Source of the DNA: Albugo candida
Lineage: Eukaryota > Oomycota > Peronosporomycetes > Albuginales
Direction: 5' to 3'
NCBI GenBank assembly: GCA_040437565.1
Contig: JBDOQK010000014.1
Span: forward strand, 186,001-250,000
DNA length: 64,000 bases
Positions 56,556 to 64,000 of this stretch are shown here, in pieces. The stretch's first letter is position 1, and the number at the start of each line of letters is the position of its first letter. Both the position numbers and the translations under genes were made by a program. The notes beneath the pieces were generated by a model. It did not search any database. It was not told the origin of the DNA and worked only from the letters and a program-made list of their open reading frames with translations.

Positions 56556-57824
56556 ATGCGTACTGCTATAAAATGCATGCTAACGTACGGCGCTTGTTGC
56601 TATATCCTCTCAACAAGCTCTCGCATCGAAGAAGTGAACAGTAGGTACATTGTCCAAATTCATGAGAGTCTTGACGACATCGAAAAAGATAAGGAAAAAA
56701 TTCGATTATTCGCATCCACTATCATGACAACTAAAGCTGGAAAACGCCTAGAGTGTTTTTTACCAAAAATCGGGGAAATCGATGCAAAAGAGTCGCATTA
56801 TATTCGAGAGCAATCGAGACTTGCTTACGGGAATAATGCTTTTCACCGAATTAAACCAGAATGTCTAATGTATTCCATGAGCAATGACGAGAGGCTGTTC
56901 GAAGTATGTCCAGGTCTTCAAATTCGAGAAACTTCTTTAGGAGCTCTCTCCAAAGAAGATGTACTCTCGATAGAATCGAATGGGGATTTCCGTTCTTTGA
57001 GTCAAGATACTCATACAAAGAAGCATTACTTCTTTGAAGCTGGTTTGGCTTTAACAGACGATTACAATGAAGAAGTGGGCACTAGAGCTTTATATCTTAC
57101 TAAAGATGAGACAATATACACGCAGTATTTTGCGAGCACCGCACAAAAGGATAAACTCGCTGAAGCAGCAATCAAGGTGCAGTACATTTGTCAGACGGAA
57201 TTTGACAAAGGCGACAAGGTTGTGGCAGCACACACTTCCAAAAACGACAACTCGATTAGTTTTCTTGTGGCGTCTCAAATTTTCTGTGATCGACGTTATA
57301 CCTCAAACTATGGTGATTCGTATTCTCTAACTTCTGCGAAAATGGCAGATCTTGCAAAAAGCGGCTGCGTCAAGCGAATGGAAGGTTGGTGGACATATGA
57401 ACTTTGCTTGAATGCAAATATACGTCAGTATCATGCAGAAGATGACAAAACAACTGCAGAATTTGTGCTTGGCAAATTTGATCATTTGGAAAATGAGAAT
57501 ATGGTGAAAACGGGTCAAACACTTGTGCATGAGCACATTGATACCACAGATCACGCGATGATGCCAGCGCTTTTGCAAATATACAATGGTGGAACACCTT
57601 GCCAGGGAGAACTGGATGAAACAGTGCAAAGAGAGTCCAAAGTGTACATTTTTTGCGACGAGAAGACAGTTGACACCTTTCAAATCCTCAATATTGGAGA
57701 GACTCAGACTTGCCAATATTCGATCCAGATCTCGACGGCCGCAGTCTGTGACCATCCTCACTTCATTTCAAGTTCTGCAAACACCGAAAACCAATCTGAA
57801 ATCATTCACTGCGTTCCGAAATAA
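56556..57824 (+). CDS. OS-9/erlectin-like ER lectin (MRH domain)
   Basis: A 422-residue protein starting at the ATG at 56556, which gives a signal peptide (MRTAIKCMLTYGACCYILST); the open frame extends upstream only from a TTG. Two halves are seen: residues about 105-230, with GNNAFHRIKPECLMYS, and a C-terminal mannose-6-phosphate-receptor-homology domain from about 270. The latter has GWWTYELCLNANIRQYHAED (the W-x-Y glycan site), YNGGTPCQGE, VYIFCDEKT and CQYSIQISTAAVCDHPHF, with cysteines in the expected pairs. OS-9 and XTP3-B recognise trimmed N-glycans on misfolded ER proteins and pass them to the Hrd1 ligase. No HDEL-type ending is present (it ends HCVPK). Confidence 0.82.
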   Translation: MRTAIKCMLTYGACCYILSTSSRIEEVNSRYIVQIHESLDDIEKDKEKIRLFASTIMTTKAGKRLECFLPKIGEIDAKESHYIREQSRLAYGNNAFHRIKPECLMYSMSNDERLFEVCPGLQIRETSLGALSKEDVLSIESNGDFRSLSQDTHTKKHYFFEAGLALTDDYNEEVGTRALYLTKDETIYTQYFASTAQKDKLAEAAIKVQYICQTEFDKGDKVVAAHTSKNDNSISFLVASQIFCDRRYTSNYGDSYSLTSAKMADLAKSGCVKRMEGWWTYELCLNANIRQYHAEDDKTTAEFVLGKFDHLENENMVKTGQTLVHEHIDTTDHAMMPALLQIYNGGTPCQGELDETVQRESKVYIFCDEKTVDTFQILNIGETQTCQYSIQISTAAVCDHPHFISSSANTENQSEIIHCVPK

Positions 57825-57999
57825 ACGATGAAAATCGTGTCACTTGAGTAATTCATCAAAGTGGCCGCATGGGGTTTACATTGTGAAAATGTTGTAAAGA
57901 TTTTACTCAATAGTTTGTTGTGGTGATTAATGTCTACAATAGATACAGCATTGGACCCGTGAGCTTATATGTACATTGCTACCCTTTCTACTTTGTTGA

Positions 58000-58983
58000 C
58001 TACACAGACGTAGTAAATGCTTTCGGTGAACCTTCCAGCCAATGTCTTATCTGTGGGCTTTTTAGTGTTGGAGTGATTGGATGCTCAAACTCGAGATTGT
58101 TATCGTTTTGCAAACCGACATCGAACACAGGCTGATCATAACTTTTGTATACTGCCCCTTGCCGGTTGTATCCCGGGCCTTGAGGAAAAGCTACTGACAC
58201 ATCCGTACGCAGCCGTGGTGATCGGCGAATTGCGACGTTCCTCTCTGACGGTAAATCCTGAAAAAGAATCGCTGTTATAGTTTGTATGGGCAAGTAGTAC
58301 TGTGTGGAAACGTACAAAATCGATTTCAGGATGGAAAGTGAGGTCGTCAAATGAGAACTTGGTCCCGTCCGACTTTGCATATTCCGCCGAAGCAAAGCGT
58401 GGTGAGCGACGAAGACTAAGTGGCGGTTGGAGACCTGTTAAACTTGGTACGTTGAAAAGCTCGGCTACTTGCTGCTTTGAACCACGATCAATTTGATAAA
58501 GCGTACGAAATCAAATAAACCTCTCACCTCATTAAATTCAATGTCTAGGTGATCAAATGAATTGATCGAGCGGTCGATCATATCGTTGAATGGTTGCTGC
58601 TCGTTGTTGCTCGTGACACATCCGTTGGAAACACGGCGCTCTTCTCCATCGGACCCAAGGACCGCGTTATTTTCGTCCGGTTTCTTCATGCCATCTTTCT
58701 TATTCCATTTCCACTTGCCATCCACATCCTCAACAGCTTGTTGAAATCCGATATATGGAGCAATGTATGGTTCTGGCATTGACGGGCAATTAAATAGCTG
58801 CAAAAGGATTTGGGTGTGCAAAATTCTTCGCGGGGAGTCTGGTAGAAAAATGCCATCTGGAAGTGCATTTGTGTCTGTATATATGCGCAAATCTTTCCGT
58901 TTCCGCTTCGGATTTGGTCGTTTCGAATATTCAGAAGGTGGCGAATTTATTCCTTTCGCTGTTTTGCTAGCATCGGAGTACAT
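58000..58983 (-). CDS. RRSPR-motif protein, function unknown
   Basis: Three exons, complement(join(58000..58257, 58316..58474, 58528..58983)), 290 residues. Introns of 58 and 53 bases have good GT-AG ends (GTACGT...TTTTTCAG and GTGAGA...TCAAAG), and all phases close. It starts at the ATG at 58983 and has a basic stretch KRPNPKRKRKD (likely nuclear signal), SPRRILHTQILLQL and a Trp/Lys-rich middle. Two copies of an RRSPR motif sit either side of intron 2 (LSLRRSPRFASAE and AIRRSPRLRTD). I recognise no family. It begins only 63 bp after the MYB stop on the same strand. A further small intron could join the two into one longer MYB-type factor. Confidence 0.7.
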
Positions 58984-59046
58984 ATTGTTGCAAGACTTCT
59001 CGCCAGAATGACCTCGGCTTAATACTAACGCTACGAAAAGGTTTCA

Positions 59047-60061
59047 TCAAAACCGGCGCAACGAAGACTCATCACTTTTGAACGTACTCAATTTCGGATG
59101 ATTCTTGTTTGTCTCCATCAGAACGCTTCCCGGATGGCAGCTTTTTCCATTGGGTACTTGCTTGCTGATTTTACCCCCGTATTTGCTACTCTGAGATATG
59201 GCTTTATTTTGCTGTTTCGCAATCCTTCGCATCGTCCTTCTCATTGACGAATACCAATGATTTTTGATCGCATTGTCCGTTCTAATAGAAAACGCATGAG
59301 CAACTCCGATACTCCAAGCAAGCTCCATTGTGCTTGGCTCTATACCTTCCGGGAAGCAATTTCGATATTTCTGCCCACTTATTCCCGAGCCGTGTTTGTG
59401 CGNNNNNNNNNNNNNNNNNNNNNNNNNNNNNNNNNNNNNNNNNNNNNNNNNNNNNNNNNNNNNNNNNNNNNNNNNNNNNNNNNNNNNNNNNNNNNNNNNN
59501 NNGCTCTATACCTTCCGGGAAGCAATTTCGATATTTCTGCCCACTTATTCCCGAGCCGTGTTTGTGCGTCATCAATGATCTGCTCTTCTTCCGGCGTCCA
59601 CGGATCCTTTTTGATCGTTGGATCCAAGTGATTCAGCCATCTTTTGTAAGCACTTTAGTATGACACGACATAAAAACTCATTGTAATTGCATTCACCTCG
59701 TTCGACATTGTTTGCCGGTGCGGTCTGTTCCATAATTTAAACTATTCAGATGGTCCGAAATGACACTCCAGCGTTTCGTTCCGTATTCTTCCACCAGTCT
59801 AATAATTGCATCATCCTCTTTCCGTGTCCAAGCTCGTCGTTCATAGCTCGAATTACGTTCCGAATTTTTCCCAGCTCTTCCCATTCTTTTTTGTGATTGT
59901 GAGCAGGATAAAAAGTGAGCCAGATTGCGACTAGGATCAAAGTTGGGCTTGTATAAGCGACTATAGGTACAAGTGGATGTCTTTTTGTGCTTATCGGTGT
60001 GTCGCTTGGGATTCCCTGCAGATATTACATTTCTATTGAGATTGATAATTATAGCTTCCAT
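59047..60061 (-). CDS. R2R3 MYB transcription factor
   Basis: Three exons, complement(join(59047..59281, 59512..59640, 59697..60061)), 242 residues from the ATG at 60061; an ATG at 59884 (MGRAGKNSERN) is an alternative start. Repeat 1 has RAWTRKEDDAIIRLVEEYG then KRWSVISDHL. Across intron 1 it continues GKQCRTRWLNHLDPTIKKD, the R2/R3 junction. Repeat 2 has PWTPEEEQIIDDAQTRLGNK and [20 protein letters not shown] across intron 2. The Trp spacing and the [16 protein letters not shown] ending are those of MYB proteins of the c-MYB/3R type. It should bind a MYB site (AACNG-type) in cell-cycle or developmental promoters. Exon 2 uses the right-hand copy and exon 3 the left-hand side of the gap at 59403-59502. 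Confidence 0.9.
59403..59502. other. assembly gap 13 with duplicated flank
   Basis: Exactly 100 N. Bases 59337-59402 (66 bp) recur as 59503-59568, inside the second MYB repeat. The intron 2 donor is therefore present twice. Confidence 0.9.
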
Positions 60062-60430
60062 TTATACTGGTCATTGTATTACGAAGCTGAAACCGAACAA
60101 GGAAGCCGTTATCGAGCCGTTGCAAACAAGTGCTTACATGGCTCGCATCGCGCTAAGTATAGCCAAATCCATCTATAAATACGTCTCGATCGTGAAGTCG
60201 ATTAGTGCGGTCCGTATGTCAAGTATCCTGAGCGAGTGAAGCACCGTACACGAGAGAGTAGAATGAAATTAAAGAAGCTATAAAAGAAGATTGGCGATTT
60301 AATTATTCTCTGCTGTGAGACAGACTAAATGACCGAATCTTTGAATCGTTCGTCAGCATCAAACTCGTGCGAATGTGCATGGGAATGCTAGAAGGATTCT
60401 GTTTTTCCGCTTTTTCCTGCTTCTCGGACA
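60062..60430. other. intergenic, MYB upstream region
   Basis: 369 bp between the MYB start and the methionine synthase stop, both minus strand. No coding or defined element recognised. Confidence 0.4.
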
Positions 60431-62743
60431 TTACAAAGATGCACGAACTTGCAATGTTGCGTCGACCATGTTACGCAACGCCGCAATTGTTTCAGGCCAT
60501 TTTCGCGTCTTCAGACCGCAATCCGGATTCACTACGATCTGTTCCGCAGGAAGGAGGTTCAAAAAGCTTTCCAATTTCTGAACAATAGCTTCTTTCGGCG
60601 GTACGACCGGAGAATGAATGTCGTACGTGCCAGGTCCAATACCACGCAAGTACCCAATTGCTTTGAATGAGCGGATGGTTTCATCATCGGAACGAGCGTT
60701 TTCGATAGAATTGACATCAGCGTCCAATGCGTCGATAGCGTTCATACAATCCGCAAATTCACAGTAGCACATATGCGTGTGGATGGATGTCTCATTTTTC
60801 GCAACTGCTGTACTCAGACGGAATGCATCGACAGCCCATTTCAGATACGCATCTTTTTTGGAAGCTTTAAGAGGCATTCCTTCGCGAAGAGCTGGTTCAT
60901 CGACTTGGATGACAGAGCATTTGGCGGCTTCGAGGTCTGCGACTTCGTCTCGCAAACACAATGCCAACTGGAATGCTTGATCTTTTCGGCTTATGTCTTG
61001 ACGTGCGAATGACCAATTTAGGATTGTCACTGGACCGGTCAACATTCCTTTGACAGGCTTGCTGGTGAACGATTGCGCCACAACGAACTCACGGACAGTC
61101 ATGCTAACAGGACGAACCAGATCAGCAAAAATGATCGGAGGACGAACACAACGCGAGCCATAACTTTGTACCCAGCCATTTTGGGTAAAAGCAAAGCCGT
61201 CAAGTTTTTCCGCAAAGTACTCGACCATGTCCGTTCGCTCTGGCTCACCATGAACTAAAATATCGAGTCCCAGGGCTTCCTGAATGCCAATGTTGTAAGC
61301 GATTTGCTCGTCAATACGGGCACGGTACTCTTCAATGGAGATCTCTCCTGCTTTCAGCTTTCGACGGAGGGCACGGATTTGAGGTGTTTGGGGAAAAGAT
61401 CCAATGGTTGTGGTGGGTAAGATTGGAAGTCCTTTCAACTGATGTTGGCGGCGCTCGGGGAATGGAGAAGATCGTGTCAAATCAGCACCGTTGATGTCAT
61501 TCATTCGTGAGTGGACAGTTTCTTTCGCGGGATTTTCCTGATAGTAAGTGTTCCAATGATTTTCCACATCGTTGATCGCATCTCTGGATACTTGTTCTCC
61601 TTTGATGGTAATTGTTTTCAGTAGATTCATTTCTGACAGCTTTTCATATGCAAAGCTCAATACTCCAAGCAAACCCTTGATATCACCGTTTTCCAGTGAT
61701 TGCTCACACTTTGTTGTGTACGGAACATGTTGAAGTGAGCAACTCATTTGGATGGATAAAGACGTGTTTTTTTTCGCCTGAAGAACATCGAGGATATCAT
61801 GGAGCAAGGAAAGTGTCTTTTTAGGCACAAACTTCCAAACAGAACGGCCATCAATAACACCAGCTCCGAGACATTTGCCATCAGCAAATCCAAACTTGCG
61901 AATAATCGAAAGGTTGTCACCTCGAGTGAAGTCCAATGAGATTGCCGCGACTTTCGATCGGAGAAACCACTGATATACATCTGCGTTAATTTCTTCAAAA
62001 TACGTCACAAGATTGACAGAAATCGCTGAGTGATCAATGATTCCTTGTTCGTTTTCAGACCCGTAAACTTTAGGAATGTATTTCAAGAGTTTTTCTGCAG
62101 CATTTGAAACCAGTGAAGGCTCATGAATTTGAACATGTCTAACGCCAAGCTGATGGAGCGAATCAAACAGCTGCTTGTAGAGAGGTAGAACGCTCTCGAA
62201 TAGGTTGTCAAATGTGACTCCCTCGAATTTACCCAAGCTTAGATACGTCAGAGGTCCCAAAATAACAGGAATTGTCTTTTCCTGTCCAACAACCTTAAAT
62301 GCGCGCTTGACATGATCCAAAAAAGGCTCAAAATTGGCTTTTGGACATGTTTTGGCATTGAATTCTGGAACCTCATAATGATAGTTTGTATCAAACCATT
62401 TGGTCATGTCCAGTGCTGGAATACCATCCATTCCACGTGCCATGGCGAAATATTGCTCTAAACCGACTTGCAAATGCTGGAAACGCTCCGGAGCGCAGCC
62501 GAGGTAGTATGTCCAGTCCAGTACATGGTCATATAGAGAAAACATGCCAACAGGGACGCTATCAACTCCACGATCGAGTTGAGCTTGCCAATTAGCAGCT
62601 TCCACAGTGTGTGCTACGTCATACAATTCATTTTCGGTGATTTTATGACGCCAAAATTTTTCCAGCGCAAATTTTAGCTCTCGGACGGGACCCATACGAG
62701 GGAACCCGAGAGTGGAGCTGGTCACAGGTATCGTTGCCGCCAT
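60431..62743 (-). CDS. metE: cobalamin-independent methionine synthase
   Basis: A 770-residue enzyme from the ATG at 62743 (MAATIPVTSSTLGFPRMG). It transfers the methyl group of 5-methyltetrahydrofolate to homocysteine, the last step of methionine synthesis, in the cytosol. The N-terminal half starts with the family motif LGFPRMGP.RELK. The catalytic half starts LPTTTIGSFPQTPQIR (about 440) and holds the zinc site: IHTHMCYCEF, a Glu in the following strand, and NPDCGLKTRKWPE near the end. Length matches the plant and fungal enzymes (about 765). An in-frame ATG at 63016 would add 91 residues, but that stretch overlaps the opposite gene and looks non-coding. It is divergent from the MBL gene with 132 bp between starts. 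Confidence 0.97.
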   Translation of the reverse strand: MAATIPVTSSTLGFPRMGPVRELKFALEKFWRHKITENELYDVAHTVEAANWQAQLDRGVDSVPVGMFSLYDHVLDWTYYLGCAPERFQHLQVGLEQYFAMARGMDGIPALDMTKWFDTNYHYEVPEFNAKTCPKANFEPFLDHVKRAFKVVGQEKTIPVILGPLTYLSLGKFEGVTFDNLFESVLPLYKQLFDSLHQLGVRHVQIHEPSLVSNAAEKLLKYIPKVYGSENEQGIIDHSAISVNLVTYFEEINADVYQWFLRSKVAAISLDFTRGDNLSIIRKFGFADGKCLGAGVIDGRSVWKFVPKKTLSLLHDILDVLQAKKNTSLSIQMSCSLQHVPYTTKCEQSLENGDIKGLLGVLSFAYEKLSEMNLLKTITIKGEQVSRDAINDVENHWNTYYQENPAKETVHSRMNDINGADLTRSSPFPERRQHQLKGLPILPTTTIGSFPQTPQIRALRRKLKAGEISIEEYRARIDEQIAYNIGIQEALGLDILVHGEPERTDMVEYFAEKLDGFAFTQNGWVQSYGSRCVRPPIIFADLVRPVSMTVREFVVAQSFTSKPVKGMLTGPVTILNWSFARQDISRKDQAFQLALCLRDEVADLEAAKCSVIQVDEPALREGMPLKASKKDAYLKWAVDAFRLSTAVAKNETSIHTHMCYCEFADCMNAIDALDADVNSIENARSDDETIRSFKAIGYLRGIGPGTYDIHSPVVPPKEAIVQKLESFLNLLPAEQIVVNPDCGLKTRKWPETIAALRNMVDATLQVRASL

Positions 62744-62875
62744 ATTCTGAAATGAAGAATTACGAGGTGAGCGACTTTGTATCAAATAAGTGGTGGAGAT
62801 TGAATTACTGATATGATTCGTCGAAATTCGGGTAAAGACAGAAAATAACCAATCATACACCCTGACGCTTCTGGC
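62744..62875. promoter_or_regulatory. short bidirectional promoter region
   Basis: 132 bp between the start codons of methionine synthase (minus) and the MBL-fold protein (plus). No TATA box or known motif is recognised. Confidence 0.45.
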
Positions 62876-64000
62876 ATGTTGGACATTATTTCTTCCCTTT
62901 TGCTCTCTTGCATTTTGTTCTATATTTTGCGTTTTGTTCACAAAGTATGGGAAATACGAGACCCGAAAGCGTGTGCGTGGACACAGATATGGTTTCAATT
63001 TCAAGTTAAGCTGCATTCCTTACTAGTTTGGTTCGAAGGAGCAGATAAAACATTGGAAGTGCTACCAGCCGCTGAGAAATTGCATCCGTTTGTGCTTAAA
63101 ATTATGGGCCAAAATCCGGGAAAAATGACACTTCAAGGAACCAACACGTATTTGGTCGGTATGGAGAAGAATCGACTACTGATTGATTGCAGTGACGGCA
63201 ATGATGCGTACATCGAATTACTGGCCCGGGTTTGCCAAGAGCATGGAGTGGAGCATATCAGCGACTTACTTCTCACACATGGACATCTTGATCATATGGG
63301 AGGAATTATGCACATCAAAAAGCTTTTTCCGGGAATTCGCGTATGGAAGTATATGAGCAATTCGGAAAGGAAGTCGAAGGGAGGGCTTCGAGTTCGAGAT
63401 CTTAGTTTGAAGGAGTCTTTTAGTGTTGGAGAAAACGTAACTTTGACGCCAATCTATGCGCCTGGACATAGTATGGACCATGTATGTTTTCTTCTTGATT
63501 TGGCTTGCACTCTGCAGGGCGCGAGAAAGCGATTTCTTTTCACGGGAGACTGCATTTTGGGTACTGGGAGCACTTCTTTCACATCGCTACATTCGCTCTT
63601 AGCAACTTTGAAGAAGCTAAAGGCATTACAATCAGACACGATGTATCCTGGTCACGGACCTATTATCGTAGATACTGATGGGAAGATCAATGACTACGTC
63701 GAACATCGTCTACAGCGTGAACGAGACATTCTGTTGATAATAAAAAAAGCGAAGGCTCCGATTGATGTCGATGAAATCACAAATATACTCTATCAGAACG
63801 TCACCTTTCTTGTCAAGATGGCGGCAAAGCGATCTGTTTTCCAGCATTTGATAAAACTGAAAGAGGATGGTAGAGTCAAGGTCAAAGTACAGCAGCATCG
63901 CTCGTTATTCTGTTGCTCAACAAAGCTGTATGAGCTCACGGGACAGAAGGATCTTATTCACAAATCGAACGTTTTTGAGAACTTTCATGAGTCGAATAAC
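62876..64000 (+). CDS. LACTB2-like metallo-beta-lactamase-fold protein, 3' end outside window
   Basis: An open frame of 375 codons from the ATG at 62876 to the window edge without a stop. Residues 3-22 form a hydrophobic helix (LDIISSLLLSCILFYILRF) that may anchor it in a membrane. The fold follows: GKMTLQGTNTYLVG near 80, the metal motif LLTHGHLDHMGG (about 130-141), IYAPGHSMDHVCFLL and a TGDCILG strand, then MYPGHGPII. Animal LACTB2 is a mitochondrial RNase of the same subfamily. A C-terminal winged-helix-like tail is visible (SVFQHLIKLKEDGRVKVK). The N-terminal helix is unusual for the family. Confidence 0.85.
   Translation, partial: MLDIISSLLLSCILFYILRFVHKVWEIRDPKACAWTQIWFQFQVKLHSLLVWFEGADKTLEVLPAAEKLHPFVLKIMGQNPGKMTLQGTNTYLVGMEKNRLLIDCSDGNDAYIELLARVCQEHGVEHISDLLLTHGHLDHMGGIMHIKKLFPGIRVWKYMSNSERKSKGGLRVRDLSLKESFSVGENVTLTPIYAPGHSMDHVCFLLDLACTLQGARKRFLFTGDCILGTGSTSFTSLHSLLATLKKLKALQSDTMYPGHGPIIVDTDGKINDYVEHRLQRERDILLIIKKAKAPIDVDEITNILYQNVTFLVKMAAKRSVFQHLIKLKEDGRVKVKVQQHRSLFCCSTKLYELTGQKDLIHKSNVFENFHESNN

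Noticed and set aside
62744-63016. 91-residue N-terminal extension of methionine synthase
   Set aside because: The frame is open from an ATG at 63016, but it overlaps the divergent MBL gene, has no family similarity, and the family start motif fits the ATG at 62743.

Overview
The window looks like nuclear DNA of an oomycete. An obligate plant pathogen of the Albugo type is my best guess; this is inferred from style, not proved. Genes are packed tightly and many have short GT-AG introns of about 50 to 110 bases. They encode standard eukaryotic proteins: an ISWI remodeller, NOP9, ALYREF, PRKRIP1, an OS-9 type lectin, a NIPA transporter and cobalamin-independent methionine synthase. There is also a BT1-type folate/biopterin transporter, a family well represented in oomycetes. 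The scaffold has thirteen runs of exactly 100 N. At least eight of them have the same sequence on both sides, so several apparent duplications are assembly artefacts and must be collapsed when genes are counted.

Layout. From 1 to 11.7 kb the DNA is repeat-rich and gene-poor. It holds two Tc1/mariner copies (one with intact ends at 2426-4007), a LINE fragment, two Ty1/copia fossils and a tRNA-like relic. From 11.75 to 33.8 kb is a dense gene island: HDHD5-like hydrolase (3' part), PX-domain protein, folate/biopterin transporter, NIPA transporter, ISWI ATPase, an unrecognised protein, NOP9, a very long secreted repeat protein, ALYREF, a V-ATPase Ac45-like accessory protein and PRKRIP1. From 34.4 to 47 kb repeats return: an old Ty3/gypsy element containing a 148-bp tandem array, then LINE copies. 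From 47 to 56.5 kb the DNA is gene-poor, with a few stretches that look coding but cannot be resolved. From 56.5 to 64 kb is a second gene island: OS-9-like lectin, an unrecognised RRSPR-motif protein, an R2R3 MYB factor, methionine synthase and a membrane-anchored metallo-beta-lactamase-fold protein running off the end.

How the genes relate. They are ordinary eukaryotic neighbours, not an operon. Several pairs are divergent over very short gaps (ALYREF/Ac45 about 85 bp, methionine synthase/MBL about 132 bp), and others converge with almost no space between stop codons (HDHD5/PX 7 bp, NIPA/ISWI 46 bp). Chromatin, rRNA-processing and mRNA-export genes lie together by position only.

The most striking locus is 24741-28292 on the minus strand. 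It encodes a predicted secreted protein with an eight-cysteine N-terminal region, then a Gly/Glu/Lys repeat region, two different arrays built on a D-C core (periods of 10 and 8 residues), a Pro/Ser/Thr spacer and a 28-residue C-terminal repeat. It resembles no family I can name and is the best candidate here for something undescribed.
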